NCBI GenBank assembly: GCA_018340375.1
Contig: JAFFJZ010000010.1
Span: 14,074,001-14,138,000, forward strand
DNA: 64,000 nucleotides
Reading direction: 5' to 3'
DNA from: Gonatopus flavifemur
Lineage: Eukaryota > Arthropoda > Insecta > Hymenoptera > Dryinidae
Shown here in pieces: positions 34,095 through 45,554 of the stretch (its first letter is position 1; every line of letters begins with the position of its first letter). The translations under genes were made by a program, and so were the position numbers. Under the pieces are notes generated by a model. The model was given only the letters and a program-made list of their open reading frames with translations, had not been told where the DNA came from and ran no database searches.

Positions 34095-34620
34095 TACCCT
34101 GGATATTACCGAAGCAATTCCTAAAAGCGCTGCTCAGGTTGTACCATTATATATTCCAAAGCATATTACTACCTGGAATAATATTACTAAACGTTATTGT
34201 TAGAGCTTCACTATTGAATGAAATTTAGATTCTTTCTTATCAAGACTTTCGTATGATATCAGGAGAAAAATGTTGGTAAAAATTGATATCTTCGGTTGCT
34301 CATATGGACTGTTTTGTTTTCTACAAACAATTGATATTAAATAGTATCAATATTTTATCAAATTTGATATAAACTCGAAAAATTGTTTACAAAAAGCATC
34401 GATATCGTCAAATATTACTAATATTAGTTGTCATGGAGTTGATTTAAACTCCGATCCACAGTTGGTGTGCATATGTTATTTTGTGTAAAATACTGATTGA
34501 GATTTTATAGGGATGGATAGAAATTAACCGTTTTGTTTATTTAAAAAATCGAATGGTGAAGATTCGCACATTGCTAAATTGCTAATTCAAAAGCAGCATC
34601 AGAACACAATGATTTTGCCA
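34095..34620. other. AT-rich unique sequence
   Basis: No gene or repeat end recognised. Confidence 0.3.
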
Positions 34621-34628
34621 GTCCTCTC

Positions 34629-34769
34629 TAGTGATCGGCGATATTTCACGATATCGATATTTTATATAAAATTTGTATAAAGTTTTTATGGATTTTTGAT
34701 CAAATTCAATATAAACTCGACAAAAATTCTATAAAAAATATCGATATTTCCAAATATCGCCGATCACTA
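34629..34769. mobile_element. hAT-type MITE, 8-bp duplication GTCCTCTC
   Basis: Ends TAGTGATCGGCGATATTT and AAATATCGCCGATCACTA. GTCCTCTC on both sides (34621-34628, 34770-34777). The TAGTG terminus suits hAT elements. 141 bp. Confidence 0.85.
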
Positions 34770-34909
34770 GTCCTCTCACTACTTGTCACTGTGACAGAAA
34801 ATTCTGTATTGCCATACATGTCCATCGCACGCCACGCCATAAAAAGAACAAAGGGATTGAAGTTTTGAACATCGTCGTACTCCTTCCCAAGCTGCACACG
34901 GATGTTTCA

Positions 34910-35397
34910 TATGTGATATTAGGGATTGGAATTAATTCGTAGCGTTTTTTTAATGAAAAAAATTATTTATTTCGAATGAGAATCAAAGAATACATTAATC
35001 AAAGTATTGTCCATCGCTTTCGACCATCTTTCGGGCAAGAAACGCATCATCTTTGGATGCAATCCACGAATCGACCCATTTTTGGCAATCTTCGTGAGGA
35101 ATGAATTTTTGCTCAGACAAGCTATGAGCCATCGAACGGAACAAATGGTAATCAGATGGCGCAATATCTGGAGAATACGGCGGGTAGGGTAGAACTTCTC
35201 ATTTAAGTGTTTCGAGGTATGTTTTCACGGGTTTTGCGACGTGCGAACGAGCATTATCGTGCAGCAAGATGACTTTGTCGTGTCTTTTGGAGTAGTCCGG
35301 TCGTTTTTCTTTCAATGCACGGCTTGAGCGTATCAATTGTAGTCGGTAACGATCCCCAGTTATGGTTTCATTCGGTTTCAACAGTTCACGAAAAAAT
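34910..35397 (-). mobile_element. 3' fragment of a mariner element
   Basis: Transposase C-terminal half on the minus strand: ITGDRYRLQLIRSSRALKEK, LLHDNARSHVAK, PYSPDIAPSDY. A stop follows LETLK, then frame shifts. The terminal AATTAATTCGTAGCGTTTTTT resembles the end of the other mariners. The 5' half is missing. It keeps Lys where the two longer copies have a stop after SRAL, so it is from a sister lineage. Confidence 0.85.
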
Positions 35398-35917
35398 CAC
35401 ACCCATCTGATCCCAGAAGCTAGGGGTGCATTCGAGACGAGACGGTATCGAAAAATATCGTCTCGGTATCGTGTAATATCGTTGGACTGGTATCGATATC
35501 GTCTCGATATAAAAAATTCTGCATTCATGATTTGAACTTTGTACTTGATATTCACAGTGAAAAGTGAAACTCACTTCCTTTCTGAATATCAGCTTATTTT
35601 ATGGTGCAACTAAAGCTAACCCTGTCTTCACTAAAATTAAGCATGAAAAACAAATGCCGACACAATGGAAGAGACTGAATTTTAATCAAATTTCAAAGTA
35701 AGTTGCAACCACATTAAGTCTGCGTTTTTACATTAATAATTTTGTTTTTAATCGAATTTTCCATATAAGAATGTTTCATATAATACAGAAAATTTCAGAT
35801 ATTTATGGAATATGCATACTAAATCATACATATCCCCGGAAAAAAATGAAAATCGACTTATTCAAGACCCTGTTCGACTCCAAGTTGGAATGGTTTGTAT
35901 CCAGACAGGGCCTTGGA
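35398..35917. repeat. TATCGTCTCG words and a relative of the 37.4-kb palindrome
   Basis: 35430-35520 repeats GGTATCGATATCGTCTCG. 35550-35715 shares ATTCACAGTGAAAAGTGAAAC, GAATATCAGCTTA and AGACTGAATTTTAATC with the palindrome at 37393-37572. Confidence 0.45.
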
Positions 35918-36046
35918 CCCTAGTAGATATTACTCTAGTAACTTCTTAGACTATCATGAGGTCTTGCTAGGCCTCGCAAGACTCTCTTATGAGCTTCGTG
36001 AAACTTTGCGAGGCCCAAAGAATGACTGGAGTAATTTCTACTAGAG
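35918..36046. repeat. CCCTAGTAGATATTAC hairpin MITE
   Basis: Second copy of the 3610-3745 family. Ends CCCTAGTAGATATTACTC and GAGTAATTTCTACTAGAG; GA on both sides. The centre has GAGGTCTTGCTAGGCCTCGC words. Confidence 0.65.
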
Positions 36047-37392
36047 GATGCCCCAGTTCTCAATCGGAGAAGTTTTCACCCGGATCATATATATAAAATA
36101 TTTGACTACGAAAATATGTAGTAAACATTTGCATCAGATATATGGTACAATTCGGGGGCATACAATTCTCCTAAACTGTACCTAATACTTGAATCTATGA
36201 AAAATTTGTAAAATACACATATCATCATTTCATTGAAATTGTTGTCTTCTTCTGAAAAAATTATCTTTTCCACTGATGTTCCTTTACTCTGGTTTGAGTT
36301 GGAAATGAAGTGAGATTAAAAGATCCTGGTGAAGCAATGAAAATCGTGTTTCGGAATAAAAAGTTTCCTGCTGTAAAATTGAATATGATCGGATAAGATT
36401 AAAGCAGTCCTATTGTATTCCAGTGCCTTGAGAACGTTCTCATTTTTATGTTTTTTTACATGTTGCTCTTTTTCGAGGACTACGTCAAGTAGGGCTGAAC
36501 ACTATCTTATTTAAATTTGAAGTTTCAGAACTTATCCCTCTGCCGTACAAAACAACAACGTGGTTAACTCAATTTTTTTATCAAAGTGTGATTCTGGTAT
36601 CATTCGATTCGGAAAATTTCCCTGAATGAGGTGAGATGAAAAAATAATTTCCAAAAAAAACTGAGTTCACTATCTTCTGGCCCAGTACGACAGCCTTATT
36701 GTTATATCATTTTGATTCTAAGAGCCCGTTTGCAGGGTCCGGTCCACTTGAGAATTTTCAGCAAAATAGCGATGGAAATTTGTAGCAATATTAACAGCGG
36801 GGAAAAATGATGATGCTCACGGACATATTTTCGCTGGCTGCAAAAATCCCCATCGGTTCACTGGTGGTCGGATCATGAAAGTAAATTCACTGGAATTTCA
36901 TTTTTTGATAGCAAAAAATAGCGCATTCTTTTCGTATTATTTCCGATACGATTAAACATCAATCAAATATTGACAGTAAATGCATATGATTTTGTCCATC
37001 ATGAATAACATGAATTAAAAAATGAGAGAAGGGGTTGATGGATCTGTTCCCTTGTTCCATTCGATATTAGGGTACTTCAATATTCCTTGTTCGGAGGAAA
37101 CCTATACAATCTACTTGAATCAAATTTACCGGGATTTATGCGAGAACATTATATACTTTCCAATGAGTTTTTGTAAAATGCAGTGGGTTTTCCATTGAAA
37201 AAGTCTATTACATCTACGCTGAGGAAAAAAAATAGTAGAGCTAACCTCGTAAGAGTTTGGATACGGCGAATTCCGCCTCGCAGTTGAGGCAACTGAATAT
37301 CCAGAGTGTCCAGTCTCCGGGAAGACCGGGAAATCCGGGAATTCGTTGGAAATTGATGTTCACAGTAAAAAGTGAAACTTAAAGTGATCCCG
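36047..37392. other. AT-rich sequence, no gene seen
   Basis: No coding or RNA feature supported. CCGGGAATTCG-type words appear from about 37310. Confidence 0.3.
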
Positions 37393-37572
37393 AATATCAG
37401 CTTAAAAATGCAGCCAAAAGTAGCGTCTATTCCAACTGAAAGTAAGCAATGAAAAAGACTGAATTTCAGTTAATTCCAAAGTAAGATGGAATCGACTGAA
37501 ATTCAGTCTTTTTCATTGCTTACTTTCAGTTGGAATAGACGCTACTTTTGGCTGCATTTTTAAGCTGATATT
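37393..37572. repeat. Perfect 78-bp-arm palindrome, 24-bp spacer
   Basis: Left arm 37393-37470 (AATATCAGCTTAAAAATGCA to GAATTTCAGT) matches 37495-37572 in reverse complement with no mismatch that I can see. Weaker pairing continues outwards to CCGGGAATTCG words at about 37335 and 37635. Confidence 0.9.
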
Positions 37573-37843
37573 TAGGATCACTTCAAGTCTTACTTTTTAT
37601 TGTGTTTGTTCGGGAATATCCGGGAGTTTGTCGGGAATTCGTCAAATACTTGGAAATTTTCCAAAATCGTAAACTTGAAAGTTCATTCAATTTTATAATA
37701 TGCATTCTTTCGGTTTTCATGTGAATGAAATGAAAACTTCCATGAATTTAATTGGGATTCAGATCTTTACGTGAATTGAATATTGAACATATTCTAATAT
37801 GATCTCAACTAACACTTGTTGGCAATAAAATCCTCTTTTGAAT

Positions 37844-38730
37844 GAAATTGCCATTTTCTGGAGTAATTTACTGCTTAGAATCCGAATCCGAAGTCAAAAT
37901 TGGGCCATCACGTCAGGATTTCGAGATACTTGAGATTACGTTCTCGAAAAATGGGTTTTTTTGGCTACTTTTGAATTTATGTACTGAGCGTCCAGAATTT
38001 TTTTGCTCTTTTTCTTCTAATTGTATCATCCATTACTACTCTTACGCTTCAATATAAGCTATTGATCGGTCACCTACAATTTCTTCTTGCAGAGTTACAA
38101 CCATTTCAAGTTGTGAAATATATCCCCAAGATTGTAATATTCCTAGGATCTCCTGAGGGTGCTACCAGGATGTATGGGAATGAAAATTTCAATTTTCTAT
38201 GATATTCTTACTCAACGACCTTAAGAACTTCCAAGTACACATGTTGAAGAAACATTTACCACTTAAAAAAATGTATTCCTCAAAGGGTTGATAATTATCA
38301 AAGCTTTGGTAAATTCTCTTCGAACATGTGTACTTGAGAATTTTTGGGGTCGCTGAGTAAGAATATCTTATTAGAAAATTAAAATTTTCATTCCCATATA
38401 TCCTGGCAGCGCCCTCAAGAGATCCTAGGAATATTACAATCTTGGAGATATATTTCATAACTTTAATCGATCATAAGTCTGCAAGAAAAACTTGTACGTG
38501 ACCAATGAATAGCTCATCTTGAAGAGTAAGAGTAGTACTGGATGATACAATTAGAAGGGGAGACCAAACAAATTCTGTGCGCTCAGTACATGAATGCAAA
38601 ACTAGCCAAAAAACCCATTTTTCGAGAACTTGACCTCAAGTATCTCGAAATCCTGACGAGATGTCTCAATTCTGACTTCGGATTCGAATTCTACGCAGCA
38701 AATTACTTCAGAAAATGACCATCAGCTGCT
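37844..38730. repeat. ~890-bp fold-back with ~430-bp arms
   Basis: The left arm (CCATTTTCTGGAGTAATTTA and on through CAAGTACACATG) pairs with 38300-38730, centre about 38285. Arms differ by scattered substitutions, so it is older than the 37.4-kb palindrome. Confidence 0.75.
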
Positions 38731-39302
38731 AAGGAGTGAGCAATCTCATTTTTTTGCAGACCACTGTAATCAGTGAGTATATTCAGAAAAGTGATAAATA
38801 TTTGGTTGGTAGCATTTAGAAACATTCTGTCTGTCATCCATTTCAACTTCATCACCCAAAGCTTTGCAACTCGCAATGAAAATCATAATTTTGTTTCGGT
38901 AAATTATAATTCGTTCCTTCTAATAATTTTAAACCGTACTGACAATATGGACAGACTCACAGTGTGTTCGATAATGCACAGAAAAAAAATTGATGTATAT
39001 GTACAGAAATTGTTGTTCAATCAACCAAGGTCTCTGATGACAATCAAATTTTGCTGCACTGGTTACATAAACCCTAGTAGAAACAATCTGAAGCTGGGAG
39101 CTACACACAATCCTCATATTGTAGATGATTCCACTAACTTTCAAAAATAGTACATTGTGCATTAAGTGAGAGAAAGTGGAAATTTCCGACGCGCGAGCAC
39201 AGCGAGCGCGGTAACCACACGAGTTGTGAATTTTCGTCTCCCACGACGTGCACATATTATTTTCTTCAGGTACCGCAAAGGGAGATGCGATTTTGGGGAC
39301 TT
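38731..39302. other. Unique sequence with one CCCTAGTAGAAA end
   Basis: ACCCTAGTAGAAAC near 39073 is a lone end of the 3610-3745 family. Nothing else recognised. Confidence 0.3.
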
Positions 39303-39474
39303 GTTAGGAGAGGTCTGAGATGATCGATTCTGCAACCGATGATGTGAGCGTGAGAGAAATTGTTGCTTCTCCCACTGGCGTGGAATTTTTTTCCACACTA
39401 GTGGGAGAAGTAACAACTTCTCTCACGCTGACGTCATCGGTAGTGGAATCGATTATTTCAGGCCTCTCCTAACA
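39303..39474. repeat. TGTTAGGAGAGG palindromic MITE
   Basis: Ends TGTTAGGAGAGGTCTGAG and CAGGCCTCTCCTAACA. Inner arms pair GTGAGCGTGAGAGAAATTGTT and CTTCTCCCACT with their complements. About 172 bp. Confidence 0.75.
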
Positions 39475-39967
39475 GGCGCCCGAAGTGGCATTTCCCGTGC
39501 GGGTATTGGAGAAAGTATATTGTTAATTCTGAAGTATTTTTTTCTCGATTTATTGAGAAATTCGGGGATTCGTTGGAAATTGTCGGGGAAAATCCGGGAA
39601 TTCGTCGAGAATTCCGTTGATACATAATACTGGACATCATGCGTATCGTCTTTTTTTTGCATTTCACCACCCAACCAACTCTGATTCGGTACTAACGTGG
39701 TTCCGTTTCTGTACGGTCTGGGAATTCTCCGAACAACAATAATTCGATAATGGCTCAAGACCGTCCAAACATTTGAGCCAGTACTGTCTGAAATCCGGCA
39801 AACATTTGGCGCCAGTTGGGAAACTGGTAATGATTCTGAATGGGCACAGTTGTTTCTGCCGAAGTCTGGCAAATACAACTTCGCCAGTACGGCACTATTT
39901 GTCAACTCTGGCTGTTCCTACATGGGTGGTTGATTAGGGACGGGGAAGCCGTGTGCCAATTGGCATA
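39475..39967. repeat. Fragment of the CCCATGTGGAAAT element family
   Basis: 39660-39930 shares GCCAGTAC words with the complete element at 62243-63483 and ends GTCAACTCTGGCTGTTCCTA then CATGGG. The left end is missing. CCGGGAATTCGTC words lie at 39540-39620. Confidence 0.5.
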
Positions 39968-41212
39968 TTGGGAGTACAAACTAGTTCGGTCCGGATTGAA
40001 AAGGCGACTCTCGCTCTCATGAATGTTTCATTGTCACAACCGATTTCAATTGTTTCAGAGAGCTTAGACACCTGTGAATAATATTCAGGTGATATCACCC
40101 CGAGTTCCTTCTAGAATCCCGATTTTTACTCAGTGAAGTGTGTCAAATTTCGTTGTAACTAAGCAGCATTCGCGTGCGGGAGGTGCTAGTTTTCTGTTTT
40201 AATTGGAAAAAAAGTGCAGCTGAAGTCCATCGAATGCTTGTGGAAGTTTATGGTGACAATGCTCCAACTGATGAATCATGTAGGGAATGGTTTCGACGTT
40301 TCAAGAATGGCGATTTCAATGTCGAAGACAAGCCTCGCTCAGGACAACCACAAAAATTCGAAAACGAGGAATTGGAGGTTTTACTCGACGAAGATCCGAG
40401 TCCAACGCAACAGGAGCTTGCGGAATCATTAGGAGTTACGCAACAAGCAGTTTCCGTACGATTACAATCCATGGGCATGATTCAAAGGCAATTGGGTGCC
40501 TTATGACTTAAAGCCTAGAGGCATTGAACGGCGATTTTTCATTTGCGAGCAGCTGATTCAAAGACAACGAAGAAAGGGGGTCTTACATCGGATTGTGATA
40601 GGAGATGAGAAATAGATATTCTACGATAACTCCAAGGAAAGAAAATACTATATACATATGCTATGCCCGGTCAATCATTGCCATCGACTTCAACATCGAC
40701 ACCAAAGAGGAATATTCATGGTTCAAAGATCATGCTGTGTATCTGGTGGCACCAAAAGGGTGTTATATACTATGAGTTGCTGAAACCTGGTGATTCTATT
40801 ACGGGTGATCGGTATAGGCTACAATTGATTCGTTTGAGTCGTGCGTTATGAGAAAACCGTCCGGAATACAAGGAAAGACATGACAAAGTTATTCTTCTAC
40901 ACGATAACGCTCGGCCTCATGTCGCAAAAGTAGTGAAAAATTATCTGGAAACGATGAAGTGGGATATTCTACCGCACCCGTCGTACTCGCTGGACATTGG
41001 TCCTTCTGATTACTGGTTATTCCGACAGATGCAGCACGATTTGGCAGGCCACCGGTTCACTTCGTTCGAAGAAATCGAAAATTACCCGAAAGATGGGAAA
41101 AAGTGATAACCAGCGATGGACAATACTTTGATCAATTTGATGATTCATGTTTATCTGAAATAAACGCATCTTCAACTGTAAAAAAACGGACCGAATTAAT
41201 TTGTACTTCCAA
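39968..41212 (+). mobile_element. Mariner element, copy 1 (1245 bp)
   Basis: Terminal inverted repeats TTGGGAGTACAAACTAGTTC and, inverted, GAATTAATTTGTACTTCCAA, with TA on both sides (39966-39967, 41213-41214). It contains a broken transposase gene. Same subfamily as 51455-52748. Confidence 0.92.
40140..41150 (+). pseudogene. Mariner transposase, copy 1 (inactivated)
   Basis: DD34D transposase remains: N-terminal paired-type HTH (VLVFCFNWKKSAAEVHRMLV, WFRRFKNGDFNVEDKPRSG) and catalytic IGDEK, LLHDNARPHVAK and the distal SDYWLF. Lesions: start codon GTG, a 4-base insertion near 40173, a frameshift after MIQRQLG, a stop in IGDEK-IFYDN, a stop after SRAL, and a deletion near 41085. Two of these (after MIQRQLG and after SRAL) are shared with copy 2. 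Confidence 0.9.
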
Positions 41213-41790
41213 TAGTTTTCATATCTCTAAGTAATTTCTTACCTGAATCAATTCCTATTGTTACTAATTCCCTGTCCTTCTAAATGATTCCTTATGCAAT
41301 TCTACTTTGCTTTTGTTGTAACAGGGTTCCATCCCGTTACATGATATGGAAATTCATTGTCGAGAAGAGAGTGACCGCAAAAATCGCCTGTTTGTTTGAG
41401 ACTGCGAGGTTTAGGTTGAAATGCGTTATGAAGAATATCGTATGTCGATCATTTGCGAAGGGATACTATTTCCCGGAGAGCATAACATTGGCGTTGGAGA
41501 TAAAGAAATCGTCAAAATTGATAGATTCTCCGTAGAATCGATTCTTTTCTATGAAGAATCGAGGTTTATCGGTTTTTATAAAATCTTGATCGAAATTTTA
41601 TACTATTTCAACCTCAAAACCTGTGCTATGCTCACTGGGAAATGATATTCCTCCGCAAATAATGAGCATAGAGCATTCTTTAGAATGCATTTTCACATGA
41701 AACTGGCGGTCCCAAAAAATAGGCGAAAAAAAAGACTTTTTTTGCGGTCACTCTTTGAGGTAACCATCTTTTTTCTCGTTAAAGTAGAGG
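41213..41790. other. Unique sequence, no feature seen
   Basis: An open frame at 41284-41535 lacks any domain or splice context; not called. Confidence 0.3.
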
Positions 41791-41944
41791 AATGATGCTT
41801 TAGGGATTTATAAGTTTTGTAACGCTAGAACAGCCAAAAACTAGACAATCGCAAGTTCCTCGTCAAAAATTTACGAGGCATTTGCAAGTATCTAGTTTCT
41901 GGCTAACCTAGCGTTATAAAACTCGTGAGTACTGACATCATTTT
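41791..41944. repeat. Hairpin around GTAACGCTAG
   Basis: AAGTTTTGTAACGCTAGAAC pairs with its complement near 41910-41935; CTAGACAATCGCAAG pairs with CTTGCAAGTATCTAG-type sequence. About 154 bp. Confidence 0.55.
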
Positions 41945-42023
41945 CACCTGGGATTAATTCACTGAACCGCAACAAGCCTAAGATCCAAATAAACCAAATA
42001 AAATCATGGAACTGAATTGCTCA

Positions 42024-42374
42024 CACGGAGAAAAAGGAATTCGCTGTGGCAGCGAAATCTACTTTTGCTGGGTTCCTTTTGCCAGAGCAGCAAATTTTTT
42101 GCTGTGACAGCAAACTATTTGCTGTTCCAGCAATCTTGTTAGCTGCGACAGCAAAAAATGTTTGCTATCCCAGCAAAATTTGTTTGCTATTCTATATATA
42201 ATACTGGAAATTTGCTGGCGGAGCAAACATTTTTTGCTGCCACAGCTAAAAAATTGCTGTCGTAGCTAACACGATTGATGTTATAGCACATTTTTAGCTA
42301 GGTCAGCAAAAAATTTTGCTATTCTATATATAATACCTCGGTTTGCTGCATCAGCAAATTGTTTCTCTCCGTGC
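42024..42374. repeat. MITE made of TTTGCTG..CAGCAAA mini-palindromes
   Basis: Ends ACACGGAGAAAAAGG and TTTCTCTCCGTGC. In between are about ten closely spaced TTTGCTG-(4-6)-CAGCAAA or GCTGT-CAGC units, plus a direct repeat TGCTATTCTATATATAATAC at about 42185 and 42318. Each unit can pair with itself or with any other. Confidence 0.8.
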
Positions 42375-42965
42375 AACATCTAAAAAATTCTTCAGCTAGT
42401 CAAATTTGAAAGCTCGTGTCTTATGATAAATCAATGTCACGTTTTGAATACACGTGGATTGCCATTTATATAAGTGTGGAAATATGTTCGTGCTCACATG
42501 ATAAATCAAAAAAACGTGAAGCACGATATTCATGGTGAGCATTCTGATCCAGTCCTATTATTCCCTCGCTATAATAACGAAGAAAAACATAAATTTCTCC
42601 TCATACACGTGATGAGGAAGTGATAAAGAATAGATAATTGTTCTTTCCAATAAAATAATTTTCACAAAACCGACAAAATCGTTTCCAACGTGACGAGAAA
42701 TTGAAATATTACATTGCATTTTGACATACTTTATATCTATTATTACACCTTACGGACATAATCCGCATGATTCCGTGGTGTATAAGAACTATGTAAGGGA
42801 GATACTTGACAAATATTCACTACACCAGCTTCTTCAACCTGTCTCAGATTGGCAAGTATGCAATAAGTTTAATCAAACTCAATCACGCTCTATGGTATAA
42901 GTCGTATGTGCACTGTAAAAAATTGTTAGAATTTTCCAAAAACAATCCTTCGGTAAAAATGCGCT
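42375..42965. other. Unique AT-rich sequence
   Basis: No gene recognised. Confidence 0.3.
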
Positions 42966-43110
42966 CCCCCAAAAGAACATGAAGGTTCGAGGCACGTTCA
43001 ATGGAGGTCTATTGAACATCCGAACATTCGGAGATCCATTGGAGATTCTATGAACGTGAATTTACATATAATGGACGTAAATTTAACGTAGAAGGTTCAT
43101 GTTCTCCCAT
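42966..43110. repeat. CCCxxAAGAACATGAAGG palindrome
   Basis: CCCAAAAGAACATGAAGG at the left and TTCATGTTCTCCC at the right, with GAACGTGAATTTA words. It is an uninterrupted relative of the element at 60546-61117. Confidence 0.6.
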
Positions 43111-43200
43111 GGTAATTTTTGGAAGAGTTACAAAGTTTTGACAGATTTCCAAATAGTTTTCCGACATTCATAAAAAATCTCAAATAATTGGCAATTATTT

Positions 43201-43484
43201 ACTGAGAACCCAATTTCTTAGAAAGAAAATTTCTTTGCTCTTACTCTAATAAATCTTGTTTTCAAGGAAAAAGATAATTCATTTCAATGAGAAAATTTTT
43301 CATTCAATTAAAATTCTATTCTCCGAATTCAAGAAGGAACATATTTCCGTTTCAATTTGAAAATTTCTTGTTTCAATCTGATCAAAACTTCCCACTGGAC
43401 TGAATTTGCTTCCACTGGAAAAAAGATTTATTAGAATAGAGGCCAATAAATTTGTCTTTTAGTCTAAGAAATAGGCTTCTCAGT
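43201..43484. repeat. CACTGAGAACCCAATTTCTT MITE
   Basis: ACTGAGAACCCAATTTCTTA at 43201 and, inverted, TAAGAAATAGGCTTCTCAGT ending 43484. Same family as the ends at 58521-59714. Confidence 0.7.
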
Positions 43485-43762
43485 GTTGTTTGAAAAATTA
43501 TTCAAATTGTTTGAAAATTTACCGAAACCACATTGGTATACAACTCTCATGTAGAAAAGATTCACTTGAACTATACTCTGAAAAATAATTGAGAACCTTT
43601 TCCTCGAGAAATGGTGGCAGCAAAACTTCTCCACGATCGGAGACCTTCCCATGATTCAATCACATGTAATGGGAACAATTTCCATTCGCTTGATTGGAAA
43701 ATTTCTTCAAATTTCAATTACATATGAATGAAAATTCAGTTCCTAATCTATATCATCCTTAA

Positions 43763-43870
43763 CCCAACAAGCACGACTGCTGGCGTTTCAAAGGGCCAGT
43801 GATGGCTCTTCACCGGCATTGAAGGGTCAGCAGCGGCCCATTGAAACGCCAGTCATAATTGTTTTTAGGG
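43763..43870. mobile_element. CCCAACAAGCACGAC hairpin element, AA duplication
   Basis: 108 bp, CCC..GGG ends, AA on both sides (43761-43762, 43871-43872). Arms CTGGCGTTTCAAAGGGCC and GGCCCATTGAAACGCCAG. It lies right beside an AAGTAGCAC family end. Confidence 0.65.
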
Positions 43871-44522
43871 AAGTAGCACTAGAATATACTATGCATGTTC
43901 TTCGAATATTCGAAATATGGTCTATGGGTAAAAGCGTGAAAACAGGCTAATTTGGTTCGTGCTACACTTCAAGAGACTTCTTCAAAATCATGCATTCAAG
44001 CATACTCAAGTGTAGAGTATCTGAATGATGAAGATAACCATGATCACGATAGAGATTGCAGTAGAAAAAATCTGCACGATGTTTTCAGAGAGGAAACATG
44101 ATTTTGAGGACCTAACAACGGTCACACTCATTTGAAGGCCTAGAATTTGACTGAATAAAAGTATTTCAACTAAGTAACTAACTTTTCCTACTGTGTTTAG
44201 AGTTTACTTTCAAAATGAGAAATATTCCATGAAGTCGAAAAAATAACAATATTCAGTTTGAGCGATTGTCAATACGGAAAGTTTGGAAATGGGACATTTC
44301 GACGTATACTTTTCCACACTGTATACATTATTGCATTTCAAACAGATTAATATCATTATAATTGATGTTACAAAAACAGATCTATGTTACTGTATCTTTC
44401 TAATTGTACGTGTGCATTCGTATATTGTGAGCTGTAATCAGGAATCGGATTAAAAATCCAGAAATCCAGGAGAAAAATGAGAATTATCAGATAATAAATG
44501 TCAAATGTGATATCGGAAAACA
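43871..44522. other. Fragment of the AAGTAGCAC family, then AT-rich DNA
   Basis: 43871-43935 matches the left end of 44523-44840 (GAATATACTATGCATGTTC, CGAATATTCGAAATATG). The rest shows nothing. Confidence 0.4.
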
Positions 44523-44840
44523 CTCAAGTAGCACCAGAATATACTATGAAGCTTCATCGAATATTCGAAATGTGTTCTATGCACATCCGAATGAGACCGT
44601 TTCATAGGTGCTATGCATATTCATCGAACGTATGTAATCGAACATACGATGGTACGTCAATCGAACGTCGATTGAATGAATATCGTACATTTCGAATGTG
44701 CTATGTACGTTCTAAGTATATTTAAAACAGTCTCATTCGAACATTCTATGAACGTTCATTATATGTTCTTCGTATCTCATTCGTACATTCTACAAATGTT
44801 TCTATTTCGTACATACTTTGAAATTCTGTTGCTGCTTGGG
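44523..44840. mobile_element. CCCAAGTAGCACC element, 318 bp, CA duplication
   Basis: Left end CTCAAGTAGCACCAGAATAT (CCC mutated to CTC), right end TTCTGTTGCTGCTTGGG. CA on both sides (44521-44522, 44841-44842). Words: CGAATATTCGAAAT, TCATCGAACGTATG. It provides the empty-site reference for the insertions in 51207-52787 and 61553-63595. Confidence 0.75.
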
Positions 44841-45120
44841 CAGCATCGAATAAGATTAAATAACGGAAAATATATTTGATAGAACTCTCATGAATACAGG
44901 TGTGAGTACTATACACAACAAAATTGATACAATTATTGAATAAACATTTCAATTTTTGTTCATCAAACTATCTATAACATTCAGATGCGGCACTGTGAAG
45001 TGTTTTTTATAGACTGAATAGGGAGCTTGTATGGGACACAAAATCTCTAGGATCAAAAGCTGTTGTCGATCTACCGGTCAAATAAATTTTCCGTTACTAG
45101 AGTTTTTAAATTAATTTTAC

Positions 45121-45340
45121 TACACAGAAAAAAAAAACATTATTGTATCAAGAAAATATTGTTTCCGTTATATATGAAACACGGCTTGTCTCGGTTCAAT
45201 GCAATTTGCTTTGAACCAAGAATTTTGTTTTTTCCTGTGTTTGATTCAAAGCTAATTGCACTGAATTGAGACAAGCCGTGTTTCATACCTATATAACGAA
45301 AACAATATTGTCTTGATACAAGAAGGTTTTTTTTCTGCGG
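45121..45340. repeat. Long hairpin MITE (ACACGGCTTGTCTC arms)
   Basis: GAAACACGGCTTGTCTCGGT pairs with its complement near 45265-45285. The ends are CACAGAAAAAAAAA and TTTTTTTTCTGCGG. 220 bp. Confidence 0.8.
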
Positions 45341-45554
45341 CTTAACACCGTGTTACCACAATATGCTGGACAACCGAATCCTCTGTTTGAATTATATGTT
45401 TAATCGAATAATGTGAAGATGCTATTGACCACAGAACGAATATGATTACTTTAGGTAACGTAAAGGTGAGTTAGGAAGAGCATAAGTTCACTTGTAGAAA
45501 CTTGTACCATATTATTGAAATGTGTGAGCGTTATACAGTATATACTGTGACCGG

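Noticed and set aside
42024..42374. CRISPR-like array of short repeats
   Set aside because: Units are irregular, self-complementary, without unique spacers, and lie between MITE ends in an insect genome.
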